DNA of 64,000 bases from Excoecaria cochinchinensis (lineage: Eukaryota; Streptophyta; Magnoliopsida; Malpighiales; Euphorbiaceae): NCBI GenBank assembly GCA_947683425.1, contig CANTUQ010000003.1:2480001-2544000 (forward strand), read 5' to 3'. The notes below the pieces were generated by a model, which worked only from the letters and a program-made list of their open reading frames with translations, was not told where the DNA came from and made no database searches. Below are positions 22,359-35,609 of the stretch, piece after piece; the stretch's first letter is position 1; each line of letters begins with the position of its first letter. The position numbers were made by a program, and so were the translations under genes.

Positions 22359-23097
22359 TATCCCCCTGTATAGCTTTACACATACATAGCCTTTTATGAT
22401 GCCTGACATGTATTTGCATATGCTTGACCTTGGTATATATTTTGCATATGCGATTCTTCATGCACATTCCGTGTATATAATATTTGCATAATTCTTCACA
22501 CATGTTTTCAATCCTTTACACATGTAATTGCGCACACATAATTTTTGTACATTAATTTTTTGCGTGTGTTTCCTGTATATATTTTTTTATGTAAATTTCA
22601 CACACATTGATTCCATATGCATACACAATATTTTGTATACATTTTTGTGTACATGACTCAGGGGGAAAGGTCCGAATAGACCTCATGTTTAAAGGTGTTC
22701 CAAGAGATGGGTTCAGCTCAACATCATCGGACACTATATTCGGCATTAAATCAGGTGCATCGATATGGAGAGGGAACGCCCAGGACAAATAAGCCTATTT
22801 ATGCACACCATGCGGGGGGGAAATCAGGTAAGGTTCTCTATCATAAGATGTATGCTCACACACATCACACAATAAGTGTACAAAATCCAACTTCAAATGT
22901 ACAAATGGCACAAATTCTCAAACAAAAATGACAAAAATAAACAAAACAACAAAAACAACAAAACAAAAAGAGGAAAATATTTTCAAGGCCTTGAAAATCC
23001 AATATACTGTAAAAATCTAAATACATCCAGAATGTGAAAATCCCAAAAATTTACACCAAAGACATTGAAATCTATCCGCCTGCAGGCAAGCAACAAA

Positions 23098-23230
23098 ACC
23101 TCCAATCTAATTTTCCTCTAAGGGGGCTCCAATCTAATTTCCTCTGAGGGGTCTCAAATCCAATTTCCTCTCTGGGGGCTCAAATCTAATTTTCCTCTAA
23201 GGAGGTTCAAACCTATTTGCCTCTTTGGAG
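23098..23230 (+). repeat. Short tandem repeat, about 30-bp unit
   Basis: About four copies of a unit like CCAATCTAATTTCCTCTNNGGGG with small length changes. Confidence 0.7.
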
Positions 23231-23754
23231 GCTCAACATCAAAGTATCTCACCCTTTCAAGAGACATGCAGGTCTTTTCAACAAGGAGACTCCGATTGGA
23301 GAGGATAGAGGGATCGATATTTGGTATATCACAGTTGATAAGGGATCTCTAAGAGGATGATGTTCGAACTTTGCAAGAAGATGATATCCGCACTTTAGAA
23401 GCCTGGAAAATGACTCGAGGCAATCAAGGGGAGGATGTTCATATTCCACAAATCCTTCTCTAGGGAACAGCCAACCGTCTTTCAGGGGGCACCCGTTTCA
23501 CATCGACCCCAATAGGTATGTACTGCCACAGGTAAGCATCTCTTTTATATACCTTACAATTTTGCTTTTCCCTTTTTTGTAGAGGAAAAAAAGAAGAAGA
23601 GGTTCAGGATAAGCACCAGCAAAGAAAATGACAAACGAGTCATCATGCCGACCCAAGGATGGTCAATGGTCAGGCACTGGGCAAACTAAATGGTGGTTAG
23701 CAAATCAGACACTACATCATTCAGATAATGGTTAACAGGTAGAAACCAATCAGC

Positions 23755-24110
23755 CTAGATGGAGGTCAGCAAATCAAAAGTCGTACCTTACAGGCCGGAT
23801 GGGGGTCGAAAAGTTAAAAATCACACATCTTGCAGATCGGATGGGGATCAGCAAATCAAAAGTCATACCTTGCTTGCTGGATGGTGGTTAGTAAATCAAA
23901 AGACACGTTTTGCAGATCGGATGGGGGTCAGCAAATCAAAAGTCATACCTTGCTAGCTGGATGATGGTTAGTAAATCAAAAGACACATCTTGCAGATCGG
24001 GTGGGGGTTAGCAAATCAAAAGTCGCACCTTGCAGGCTGGACGGGGTCAGAAAATTGAAAATCACACGTCTTGTAGATCGAATGGGGGTTAGCAAGATCA
24101 TGTCGTGCTC
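23755..24110 (+). repeat. Tandem repeat, 80-bp dimeric unit
   Basis: The string AGCAAATCAAAAGTC recurs near 23768, 23848, 23929 and 24010. Between copies lies a diverged half-unit (TAGTAAATCAAAAGACAC or similar), so the 80-bp period is made of two related 40-bp halves. It lies in the 3' region of A. Confidence 0.75.
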
Positions 24111-24204
24111 AGAAGAGGCTAGCAAAATAGAATATTCAATCACATGCCTTGCAGATTAGATGGGGGTTAGCGAGGACACTGCGCGAGTCGAGACTAGGCC
24201 AACA

Positions 24205-25085
24205 GAGCACATGCGATAGAACAGATCGCAACGGGATTGTGGTTAGAGAACACTACATCTCACAGATACTGTGCGAGCCGAGACGAGACCGGTAGAGCAC
24301 ATGCGGTAGAACAGATCGCAACTGGATTGGGGTTAGATAGCACTACATCTCACAAACACCTTGTAAGCCGAGAATAAGGCCAGTGGGACACTTGCGGGAG
24401 AAGAAATTGCAACGAGGTTGTAGTTAGAGAACACCGCATCTCACAGACACCGTGCATGCCGAGATGAGTCCAACGGAACACCTGCGGTAGAAGAAATCGC
24501 AACGGGATTGTGGTTAGATAACACTGCATCTCACAGACACCGTACAAGCTGGGATGAGGCCAGCAGGGCACCAGCGATAGAACAGATCACAACAGAGGTT
24601 GTAGTTAGATAACACTACATCTCACAGACACCTTGCAAACCGAGATGAGGCCAGTGGGACACCAGCGATAGAACAGATCGAAACAGAGGTTGTAGTTGGA
24701 TAACACTACATCTCACAGACACCTTGCAAGCTGAGATGAGGCCAGTGGGACACCTGCGGTAGAATAAATCGTAACGCGATTGTGGTTAGATAACACTGCA
24801 TCTCACAGATATCGTGCAAGCCGAGACGAGGCTAGCAGGACAAATGTAATAGAACAAATCGTAAGCGGGTTGTAGTTAGAGAACACTACCTCTCGCATTA
24901 CTCAAACGCCGTGCAAGCCGAGATAAGGCTAGCAGTGCACATGCAATAGAACAAATTGCAATTGGGTTGCAGTTGGATAACACTGCCTCTCACGACAGTC
25001 AGGAATCGTGCGAGCTGAGATGAGGCCAGTAGGATGAAAGTGATTGAATGAATCGTCAGAGGGTTGCGGTAAAATACACTACAAC
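24205..25085 (+). repeat. Tandem array, about 90-bp unit, about 10 copies
   Basis: Successive units start near 24211, 24301, 24392, 24482, 24572, 24663, 24754, 24845, 24941 and 25037. Each contains GAACAGATCGCAAC-, GTTAGATAACACTACATCTCAC- and CGAGATGAGGCCAG-like segments. Spacing is 90-91 bp for the first seven intervals and about 96 bp for the last two. Similar phrases appear in the 3' region of Z (61380-61430). Confidence 0.85.
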
Positions 25086-25207
25086 TCGGCAGCAAGGGGT
25101 CACTGGCTCGAACACCCCGCGGAAGGCAAAGTGCTGCCTCAAGTACTCATCTCTTTCCTTCTTCTCTGAATTTTGGCTCATCTAGGCACTATTGCACTAG
25201 TTTTCCC

Positions 25208-25222
25208 AAAATTGGGGGCAAC
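25208..25222 (+). promoter_or_regulatory. Polypurine tract of element A
   Basis: AAAATTGGGGGCAAC directly precedes the 3' LTR. Equivalent tracts are AAAACTGGGGGCAAC at 61574-61588 (Z) and the reverse complement at 40495-40509 (D). Confidence 0.8.
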
Positions 25223-28039
25223 TGTACACACCGATTCCTGAGGCAGGCTAGATCAGAGTTACCCAATGATGATAAGGTGCCTGTCACAGGCAAAAAGGTT
25301 AAAAGTGATGATTTTCTTGTCAAATTTGCATTTTAGAGTACAAAAATAAAAAATAATAAAAAATATTTTGAAAATTAGATTTGAAAAATGGGGTTTAAAA
25401 ATTGTAGTATTTTTAGTTAAATTTAAAATAAAAAAACAAAATTATTTTTACGAGTGTTGGCGTGACAGCGCGCCTGTGGGATGGAGCGCCAGCGTCGATC
25501 ACCCCTGTTCCGCCGAAAAATGCCAATTTCGCCAAAATATCAGTTTTTTTCCGTTTTTTTCACCAAAATTTGATTTTTTATCCTATTTTTTTAGGGTTTT
25601 TAATGATTTTTTCATTTTTAAATTTAAAATTAGTAATATCTGATTTAATTAAGTTTTTTTCATTAATTAGTTAGGTTTTCATTTTTCTTTTGATATAAAA
25701 AGAAAAAGATGGAAAGAGAAAAGGAGGAGAATTCATTTTTAGGTTTTCATTCATTTTTCTTCTTTTTTTCAACAAATTTCTCTCTACATTTTTAGGTTTT
25801 CTCCTCAAAGGTAAAAGTTCATACAAAAAAAAAAAAATCCAATTCTTTCTTGTACTTCTTCTTTCTTAATGGAATTTCTTATAAAACATATTTTTAGAAG
25901 GATTTTTGTTGATAGAAATTAATTTTGAGATAAATAAAATAATTATTGGCTCTCAAAATTCAATTTTTTGACTTGTTCTTTGTTTTCAGTTAAATTTTGT
26001 TCAAAATTTTTTTATTGAAACTCCTTTTTGATGAAAAAAATTGGATTTTGAGGCAAATAAAATAATTGTCTGTTCTTAAAATCAAAATTTCATTTGATTT
26101 TCTAAAAAACAAGTTTTTTCATATTTTTTTTCTTGAGAAAGAGGAATGATTCCTTGCTCTTGAGATTTTTACCTTTTTTTTGATCAATTATTTTCTTGAG
26201 ACAAAAAAGTTAATTCTTTATTCTTAAGAATTTTGATTTCATTTCATTTTTTTTGCAATTTATTTCTTCGAATAAAATTCCAATTTTTTTACCGTATTTA
26301 ACTCTAATCTTGCAAATCAAAAACAAGGAAATCAATCAACTTTTTTCTCTCATCGAATCCGAATTTTGAGGGTAAACATTCTGGGTCTGATCTCATTTTT
26401 TTTCTTCTATTTATTTTTGTTCATATTTAATTGATTAACAAGTATATTTCTATTGTTTTTATTTTTTTATTCTATTGTTTTTATATTTTTCTTATTTAAT
26501 TTGTTTATATATTATTTTTGTTCATGTGATTAATTTATGTTTGCTTTGATTTCTTATTATTTCTAACATGTAATTAATTTATTTTGCTTTGATTCCTCAT
26601 TATTTTTAACATTTAATTAATTCATTCATTTTTACTGATCTTTTTGCCATGTAAATATTTTATGTTAATTGTGGTAACATTAATTAATCATGTCAATTTT
26701 TGCATCCTTAATTAAATAATCCTATTTTGCCAACTTAGTCAAATTAAGTTATTTTCTTCCTTTTCCTTGCATGATGGCCACGTGAACATTGGCCATCTTT
26801 GTGCTTTTTTTCCTTTTAATTTCCATGCATTACTCACGTATCGTCCATCTTACTTTGCACACATACACTATTTTATTCATTCATGCTTATATGTTTTATC
26901 CTTTTATTTATTTATTTTGCTCGCTTGATTGGCTTAATTAATATATTTATTAGTTTTATTTATTTAATTTAATTTGGTTTATTATTTCATTATATGTATT
27001 TCATTTAATTTGATTGATCCATTTTATTTTATTGCATTTTATTCGATTTGATTTAATTACTAACCTTAATTTTCTTTTTCTTTTTGGCTATAACACTTGC
27101 CTTTTTTATTTGAGCATTTTCCATGGACGAAGATACGAGATCGAGGGATTAGGAATCTCACTTTGGTTTGCATATTTAAATTTCGTATTTTCCTTTATTT
27201 CGATTTATTTGTCGTATTTGTGTATTTTATGTAAAATTATTTATTTTTATACATGTTTAAAAAGAAAATCACTAAAAATATTTTTATTAATAAATTGGGT
27301 CTTTTCTAATAAAATGGGACCAATGTTCCAATTTTTCCATACAAAATAAATTGTCACCCAAAAATTATTTTCTTTAACAATTCATATGAGGTCCAATATC
27401 CTCATCCTTAATAAATAGCCCATTTTATGTATTATTTATATTTTATTTACAATGGGGATTGTATTTCTGCCCCTAGTTTTGTTGTAACTTACTTTCATAT
27501 GCTTTATTTTAATTTCGCTCCTTTTTACCGCTTTCCTTATGTTACCAAATTGCGCTTTAATTAAGCGTGTTGAATGAGAAATGGGATGAAATGCTAAATT
27601 CAAAACTCAATTATAAACTTAACCAAGATATGAATAAATGGGAAGTCCCGAACCTTCTATGGTCTTTGGGCTTAACGATGCGAGAGGGCCATCTCAATGT
27701 TCTATTGGGGTGGGGCCTCCAAGATACCTCTTGTGTCCCGAAAAAAGCTCAACTTGCATAGTCCTAGGCTCCACGAGGCGAGAGGGCCATCCTAATTTTC
27801 TATTAGGGTGGGGCCTCCAAGTCACCTCCGGCTTGCCCAAAATGGATATAGTAGCGCTGTCTTAGGCTCACTGAGGCTAGACGACCTTTTCCAATGTACT
27901 ATTGGGTGGCAACTCCAAGAAACCTCATTGTTACCCAAAATGGATGCACTTGTAATTTCTTACAAGTTTTCATGAACCTCCTCCCGAAAGCCCTAAAAGT
28001 GGGCTGTTCGGGGCGCCGTGGAGTTCGGCACGTGTCACA
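25223..28039 (+). repeat. 3' LTR of element A
   Basis: 2,817 bp, starting TGTACACACCG and ending CACGTGTCACA, followed by the ATGAG target-site copy. It contains the GGTAAACATTCTGG motif at 26371-26384 and the same diverged repeats of GCGAGAGGGCCATC as the 5' LTR. Confidence 0.9.
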
Positions 28040-28044
28040 ATGAG

Positions 28045-28688
28045 CTAGACCCATTGGCAGGAACTATGCTTGGGTAGACGTAAAGTAACACCACCCTTGA
28101 CCAAAGCTCATATAATGGCAATAGAAACCTCCACTAGGAGATACATACCCTAACAATATGCTTGCTACGTGGGCCCTTATATATTGAACAAATTCAAACA
28201 CATTAATTACACTCATCAAAGGCTCTTATACCCCGGTGGGCCCATTTTTAGTCTGTTTGAATGGTCCAAATACATAATGGCAAAAACCTATATGCATGTG
28301 CTTTAAATTAAGAGTGTTATGTTGCTGGTTTCTCACCACGCACCATACACACCCACTGGGTTCCCCGCTGACCCATGGGTCAAGCCCACCTAGGAAAGAG
28401 ACTGCATAACCTCTTGTATAGGAGTAACAAGGTTGGAAGGATCTACCTGCTTGTATGTGGTTGTCTATGCTGTATCAAAATGACCATGCATCTTTAATGT
28501 CACTCATGCATCATGCTAACAATTTGAGTCTTTCAGCCATTATAGGTACGAATTAGTGGTCTAGGGGTCCTGATGGCCGATTGATAAGGAGAAACCCATT
28601 CTTCGAGTTACCAGAGCGAGTGTCAGATTGGGATTCAGAGTCACTTTTAGATAGCACCGAAATCCTTTCTTTAGAATTATCACTGGAC
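28045..28688 (+). other. Leader of element Z, second part
   Basis: It resumes the leader of Z after element A. It matches 10600-11040 of A and then reaches TTTCAG|CCATTATAG at 28531-28545, the candidate 3' splice site before gag. Confidence 0.7.
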
Positions 28689-30020
28689 ATGGCCAACCAA
28701 GACTCAAGTGCCACCCGGGCTATTGTCACCGAAGAGATGGACCGAAGGGCCCAAGAAATAGAGCGCAGATTTGAGTGCCACTCTAGCGCCGCCAGCTGGC
28801 TAACAACCTGTCACTCTTGCCGTGGGATAGGTCAAACAGATTTTGATCAGGGAGGCACCCCTGGCAGCAGTTGTAGAACCACTCCTATTGCTGAGCCTAG
28901 AGCTCTTGCACATGTTGAGCCTAAAAAAGTTGGGGGACATATACCTGAAGAGGATTTTATAGAAGATGAGTAGGAGGAACTCGGGGTAGTGAGAGCTAGG
29001 CCTCCTAAAGAGGATACCGCCTTGAAGAAGATAGAAGAGAGAGTTAAGGCGATAGCCTGCCTACTATCCATCAGAAAGGGGATAAGCCCCGAGGATAGAG
29101 ATTTGGATGATGAGGAGATGCTTCCTCAGTGGTTTAAAATGCCCGATCTAACCAAATTTGACGGCACCTCAGATCTGTCTGCTCACATCAAGTAGTACAC
29201 GCTTGTGATGAAGGGGACTGTGCTTACGAAGAGATAAAAGGTGGAATATTTCTGCCTCAGGTTGATTGGGCCTCCTGTAGACTAGTACCATAGTTTAGAT
29301 AGGAGAACAAGAGAAGATTGGGACCTATTGACTGAAGAGTTCCTCAAATAGTATGACTTTAGCACCCGAATGGAGGTTACTTTAAAGGATTTGGGGCTAC
29401 TTCAACAGAGATCTAATGAGTTATTTCATGAGTATCTTACTCAATGGAGAAATTAAGTAATAGATATGAAGAGGAAGCCGGATACTCCAGATCAGATTCG
29501 GTTATTCATCCAAAATACGAGTCCATATCTCAAGGAGGTGCTAAAGAAGAAAGGGCTTAAAGATTGGGAGTCTCTAAAGGATATAGCTATCAAAGTAGAA
29601 GGTGAGTACCTAGCGAAGAAGGCAAGCCAAGATAGCTTTGTTAGGAAAAACTTCGGGAACCAATCAGGAAATAGATCGGCTAACATTGGAAGTAGTAGCA
29701 ATAGCAAGAGTGGTAGGACAGCTGAGGTCTCGACCATTGAATCTAACCAAGGCCAAAGGTATTATTCGAATTTGGGTCGACCTCTAACTTAGGTTTTGGA
29801 AAGGTTAATGAAAGAAGGGTAGTTAAGACCTTTAGAGCTAAGGCCAGCTAGAAACCTTGGTTAACCAGGACACAGGGGGGATCAGTTTTGGGCTCATCAT
29901 CAGCACACAGGGCATCTAACCAACTTTTGTAGAACCTTGAGAAATAAGATCCAGGATCTCGTTGACAATAAGCAGATCACGAATCCAGAAAAGAGGGAGA
30001 AGAAAAAAAGTCTGGTAACC
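28689..30020 (+). pseudogene. gag: gag of element Z (multiple stops)
   Basis: The ATG at 28689 gives MANQDSSATRAIVTEEMDRR, which aligns with the gag start of D at its residue 64. Homology runs through the capsid domain (FDGTSDLSAHIK, FLIQNTSPYLKE-like segments) to the CxFHxxxGH knuckle region near 29890-29945. In-frame stops include 28971, 29193 (Gln244 of D), 29283 (Trp274), 29349 (Gln296) and 29790 (Trp438). The copy is inactive. Stops at Gln and Trp codons point to C-to-T or G-to-A decay. Confidence 0.8.
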
Positions 30021-33000
30021 ATGCGGTTCCTCTACCAGTGTGCATAATTGGGTCTAGCTTGCCCGAATGGTACGTATTACAAGATTTATATTGTAATGAG
30101 TATATCGCTATCGCTTGTAAAATGAATGAAGAAGAGATTCCCATGGCGGCAATAGATTGTTGGTCTACTATTGAGAGTGAAGAAGAAGACTAAGATTGTG
30201 AGAAAGATAAAGAACTTGCAAATCCTTGGGATTCAGAGGATGAAGAAAAGAGAAAGGTTGGGGCTATAACTCGATGTGGCAGGGTAGTTCTAAAGGTAGA
30301 GAGGCCTCAAGACCTAGCGCCCATGCTTGCAGGGAAAGAGCTCGAAGAGGATGGGTTAACGAAACAGTTAAAGAAAACAACAGCCCAGATATCCATTTGG
30401 GATTTGCAGAGGTAATCCCCATCACATAGGCAAAAGTTAGTGGAAGCCTTATGTGAGTCCATTGTTGCCACCATTATCTCGCCATCTGAGTTATTGGACC
30501 TGGTTAAAGGCGGTTCGGGTGAAAACTTGGTTTATACTGATGCCAAATTACCAGCTGAAGGCCATAAACACAATCGCCCATTGTATATCAAAGCACAGAT
30601 TAATGGCAAGCATATTGCTTGCGTAATGGTTGATGAGGGCTCTTCTATAAATGTATGCCCTTTGGTCGCACTTTCGGCTTTTGAGTTTGATGAAAACATG
30701 TTGATCAGATCTGACCTAACCATCACAACTTATGATAACTCCTAAAAATAGGCCTCGAGAACTTTTAAGGCAGTAGTCAAGACTGGGCCCATTGAAACAG
30801 AAGCAGAGTTTTCACAAGACCTTGTTTTCAGAAGACCTTATTTTCACAAGTTGGGAGGAGTGCCATCCACCCAACATCAAATGATCAAAAATACCGCATG
30901 AGGGAGAAGTAGTAACTATCAGGGCCGCTAGGGAAAAACAGGTTTCTGCACTAGAATCCTCCAAATAGCCATTTAGTGGTTTCCACGTGTCAATAATCGA
31001 CAAAGAAGGAGGTTCAGAGGGTAGCTCCCAAGCGGTAAATATGATGAAGCGAATGCACTTTCTTCCAGGAGCCAGTCTGGGCAGGAATTCACAAGGGCCA
31101 TAGTCACACGTCACAACGAAGGGTCAGAAGGACCGAAGAGGACTAGGCTATAAAGGTGTAAGTGGTAAAGGAAAAGAGAAGTTAGCAGATATTCCTCATA
31201 TTCTAGAAAGCTTCGTGCCAGCAGTGCCTCTTTGTGCTTATTGTGGAGAGGTTGAGCCTCAGTTTATCAATAAACAGATTATCCCAGGCTTCAAAGTTTT
31301 TAATGATGTGTTTGACTGGGCTGATGGGACCATCAAGTCAGTTGAAGGTTTTTAGGATGAAGAAATTATGACCCAGAGCACCATCGAAGACAAAAATGAG
31401 CCAGAAGAGGTTTATACTGACAAGTTATTTACCACCAGGGTGAAGGGAAAGGAAAAAAATAGGAGTTGAAGCACCAATGCAGAACCTAAAGATCTAAGAC
31501 TCCAAAGCTCCACCAGAGGTAGTTGGAAAGCCACCACGAAGTCAAGACAATAGCGACCTATCAACTGCAACATCTGTATCAATGGATAAAGAAGACCGTA
31601 GTTATTTAGATCTCCTTTTTGTTCCAGAACTTTTTAATGATAATAATGTGTTCAATTCCAATTTTGTTAATGAGATAAACAATTTTGCTTACTTGTACGA
31701 TGTTTCTGATGATTTCATTTCACATGATCATACATATGGCGCATTCATTTTTGAAATTAATTCAACTGATACAACTCCATTTAATCACGAAACTTTGGAA
31801 AACCAAAAGCAAATCTTGATAGCGTCTGACATAACTCCTGAAGAGAGGTTAAAATTTGAGAAAATCTTAAGAAAATATGAAAAAGTCTTTGCCTGGACCT
31901 ATGAAGACATGTCAGGGATTTATAGAAACATCGCCGAACACATAATTCTGACTTATCCAGAGTCTAAACCGATCAAGCAAAAGCTTAGAAGACTTAGGCT
32001 AGAATGGGCACAAAAGGTAAAAGAGGAAGTTCGTAAGCAGATTGAGGCTAAATTCCTAGAAGAGGTTTAATACCCGATGTGGCTAAATAATGTGGTCCCT
32101 GTAGCTAAAAAGGATGAGAAAGTTCGTGTATGTGTGGATTATCGGGATTTGAATAAAGCCTGTCCAAAGGATAATTTCCCTCTGCCCTATATTGATGTTT
32201 TAATAGATAATGCAACTTCTTGCAGGATGTATAGCTTTGTAGACGGTTATGCTAGATATAATCAGATCCTTAAAAGGATTGTAGATCGGATTAAGATGGC
32301 CTTCATCACTGAGTCGGGTAGATTTGCTTATCGGGTTATGCCTTTTGGACTGAAGAATGTAAGCGCGACTTATGAGAGGATGGCCACTAAGATTCTTGCT
32401 GACTTGATTCACGAGGAAGTGGAGGTGTATATAGATGATATGACGATTAAGTAAGCTACTAGGGAAGGTCACTTTGAGGCTTTGGAGAAGTTCTTTCAAA
32501 GAATTGATAAGTACAACCTTCGTCTTAACCCTAAGAAGTGAATTTTTGGAGTCAACTTTAGAAAATTGCTTGGCCATATAGTAAGTCAAAGGGGAATTAA
32601 AATAGATTCCGATAAGGTCAAGGCAATTAGAGAAATGCCAACGCCCCGAAGGAGAAAGATGTTAGAAGCTTTTTGGGAAAACTTCAATACATTTGTCAGT
32701 TCATAGCTAAACTATCTTTGATTTTTGAGCCTGTGTTCATGCTTCTCAGAAAGGACCAGCCTGTTAAATGGAACGACAATTGTCAGAAGGCTTTCAACAC
32801 TATTAAGGAATATCTCTTGAATTCGCCAATCTTAAGGCCACCTCTATCGATCAGACTGCTAATCCTCTATTTAGCGATTGAAAGCAGCATAGTAGGTCCC
32901 ATGATGGCTCAAGAAGATGAGTTCGGGGAATAATATGTAGTCTACTATCTCAGCAAAAAGTTCCTCCTTTACGAGGCCGGGTATGTTGAAGTCGAGAAGA

Positions 33001-33135
33001 TATGTTTTGGTGATAATTTGGGCCTCAAACATGCTGAGACAATATTTCTACTCATTGAGGGTTTAGGAAGTCACCAAATAAAATCCTCTAAGATATCTTT
33101 AGGAAGCACCTTCTTTGTTAGGAAAGATGGGTAGG
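30021..33135 (+). pseudogene. Protease and RT region of element Z, broken
   Basis: This aligns with D residues about 500-1551. The protease segment is at 30440-30745, with VMVDEGSSINV where D has VMVDDGSSINV. A G-patch-like segment lies near 31040-31155. The spacer and RT are at 31582-32460, including VDYRDLNKACPK and a YIDD box, with a TAA at 32068 where D has Gln1196. RT continues with the connection domain to 33135, with frame changes. It ends at the solo LTR; the homology resumes at 35352. No function is expected. Confidence 0.8.
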
Positions 33136-35346
33136 ACTTACATGCGTCGATTTTGGGTAAACCAGAGATATATTTGAGTCCCCATCTCAATAGGACATTG
33201 AAATGGTTCGTCTTACCGCATGGAGCCTAAGACAATGCAAATTGGGCCTATTTTGGGCAATAAGAGATATTTTGGAATTCCCTTTCCAATGGGACATTGG
33301 AAAGATGCATCTAACCTCGTTGAGCCTAAGACCAGAGATGGTTCGAGACTTCCTATTTATTCATACATTGGTTAAATTATAATTGAGATCTAAATCTAGA
33401 ATTTTATCCCTTTTTTCATTCATTTCAATGCAATTAATTAAAGCGCAAGTCGGTCATGTAATCAAAGCGATAAATAAAAACAAGATTAAAATAAGGTAAA
33501 TAAAAATGCAATTAATTATAACAAAACTAGGGGCAGAATATAACAGCCAATATAAAGTAAATGCGAATCATGCATGAAATGGGATATTCATTGAAGATGA
33601 GGACATTGGTCCTCGCATGCATATTTAAGGGAAAAGAGTTTAGAGGTGACAGTTTATTTGGATTGAAAATTGGGACATGAGTCCCATTTTTGTTTAGGAA
33701 AATCCCATTTATTTGTATAAATATTTAGCTATTTTTATATTAACGGAGTAAAAATAATATTTACAATAAAAAATGAAACTTACATTAAAAGGAAATGAGA
33801 TAAAGAGATAAATCCGAGTAATGTCCTCAAATCACCTCGATGTGTTCCATGTTTAACACCCTAAATCCAAGAAAAATAGTTAAACTCACAAGAAACAAAG
33901 AACATGTTAGTGTGATAATGAAACCATAAAATAGACATGACAAAAAATCTGTGCAAAAAAATTCATCATGAAAAAGTAAGAAAGAATAAGAATGAAAAAA
34001 GGTAAAATGTAGAAAATGAGGGAGAAAGGCCCAGGGACGGGCTACATCGCTTGAGAGAGGGCCGTCGGTGAATCCTCTGCCCATCGGTCACCCCTTGCTT
34101 AGAAAAAGACAAAATTATGATTAAAATCCAATTTTTGCTATTAAGATTACCTTTTCGTGCGATTGTGAACAAATAAATTAATATGAAATGGAAATTGAAT
34201 TAGTGGTCGGTCCAGAATATTTACTCTCGAAATATTACCTTCTGAAGGTGAATGTCGCGTGATTTCTACCCCTTGAATTCTACAAGGATTGATCCGTAAT
34301 GTTCAATTTTGGGAAAATTTTACCACAAAATTGTATTTTTGAAATCAGATCAAGGAAAGAAAATTATATTTTTCCTCCTCGATATTTTGTTGCAATTATA
34401 AATGCTAAAAAGAGGGTTAAACCGAGTAAGAATGAATTGATTTCATTTTCTCAGATTCACCTTAATTTGAAAGTGATTTGATGGAAAATTCTTGACGAAA
34501 AATAAGAAAAAAAAATCTTCTTAAAATTCTAATAAGAAATCTTCAATTTTGGTGAAAATTACTAACCCTGAATAATGGCCCTTAACCCCCTATTTATAGG
34601 TTAAGGAAAAAAATTCAAAAAAATTTAAATTTTGAATTTGAATTTGAAAGAGATTTATGAAATCATAATCAAAATCGATTGATTCGCAAAATATTTCCAA
34701 AATCAAATCCAAAATTTCAAAATATTTGAAAAGATTTGAAGAATATTTCAAAATCTTGGAAAAGATTTGGAAATCCATGGAAAATATGGGAGAATCCCGT
34801 GAAATAGCCCCTCAAATCTTCAACTGATGGGCATCGCTCGAAGTTCATTGGGCGTCGGTCACGGTGTACACTTGTCCTATCGAGCGGCGGGCCACCTTGT
34901 GAGAGACGGGTGATGAGGGCCCAGCCGTTGCTCGCGAGGGACATGCACCTCTCGCACGAGTGAAGGGCATCGCTCAGTGTAAGAAACAGGCCCTCACCCA
35001 CGAGCAATAGTCATTGCTCACTGCAAGAGATAGGCCATCGCACACGAGCGACGGGCCCATCCTGGGCGAGTGACAAGCAATGCTTGTGTGAGAGAAGGCC
35101 GTCCTTTGGAACGAGTGATGGTCATCTCTCTTGATTGATGGGTCTCCCGTCAGTCAACCAAAATAAAAATTTTCCCTTGAGGAATTACTCCTAATGTACT
35201 AAAATCTTCTATTATCAAAATAAACTTCAATCCTTGTGAATTCAAAGAGTGAAAGCTTGTAACTTTCATCCATTTGCCCGAAAACGGGCATTGATATCTT
35301 CATTGGGTAACTCTAATCTGGACTGACTCAGGATCCGGTGTCTATA
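33136..35346 (-). mobile_element. Solo LTR in the RNase H region of Z, reverse orientation
   Basis: GTAGG at 33131-33135 and 35347-35351 is the duplication. Removing the insert joins two halves of the Z reading frame at the LGKMGRW motif (D residues 1546-1552). On the minus strand it starts TATAGACACCGGATCC (first TG mutated to TA) and resembles the LTRs at 7203 and 62672. Also visible on that strand are a CCTATAAATAGGGG TATA box near 34593 and GAGAGTAAATATTCTGG near 34211-34227. GGGC/GACGG-like repeats in U3 lie at 34830-35160. Confidence 0.85.
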
Positions 35347-35351
35347 GTAGG

Positions 35352-35591
35352 TGGTTAATACTACTCCAAGAGTTCGATATAGAATACATCACTAGGAAAA
35401 CCATTAAAGGGAGAGCTGTAGCTGAATTCCTAGCTGATCACCCAATTGAAGGTGACCAGGTTGGGTACAACTTTCAAGATGAAGATGTCATGGCCATTAC
35501 AGTTCAGGGATGGCAGATGTATTTTGTCGGAGCAGTTAATAACAAGGGACAGGTTTTGGGATCATTCTGATAACCCCGGATGGTGAAAAGT
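35352..35591 (+). pseudogene. RNase H region of element Z, left piece
   Basis: Continues from 33135: tether region with EFDIEYITRKTIKGRA-like sequence, then the start of the plant Tat second (archaeal-type) RNase H around D residues 1600-1630. It is interrupted by the CACTA transposon right after GVILITPDG-like sequence. The last three bases (AGT) are the target-site copy. Confidence 0.8.
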
Positions 35592-35609
35592 CACTACAAG
35601 AAAAATGCT

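Larger units (their letters stand above)
22364..25222 (+). other. 3' non-coding region of element A, second part
   Basis: It continues A after element C, with no gene supported. It holds three tandem-repeat blocks (23098-23230, 23755-24110, 24205-25085), an A-rich tract (22920-22980), and the conserved end GAACACCCCGC...CTCATCTCTTTCCTTC...ACTGTACAC, which parallels the 3' regions of Z (61500-61588) and D (40495-40590, minus strand). Confidence 0.65.
7534..28039 (+). mobile_element. Element A: Tat-like LTR retrotransposon inserted in Z
   Basis: Two LTRs (7534-10320 and 25223-28039) in the same orientation enclose a primer site, leader, gag, a deleted pol, a long 3' region and a polypurine tract. 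ATGAG at 7529-7533 and 28040-28044 is the target-site duplication. The flanks join into the uninterrupted leader sequence seen near 10590-10605, which proves a clean insertion. Element C is nested at 15600-22358, leaving roughly 13.7 kb of A. Relative to D, A lacks protease, most of RT and the RNase H domains, so it is non-autonomous. Confidence 0.85.

Noticed and set aside
25223..28039. A tandem arrangement of three LTRs sharing this copy between A and Z
   Set aside because: The ATGAG duplication and the exact rejoining of the leader at 7533/28045 show a nested insertion rather than LTR-mediated tandem duplication.
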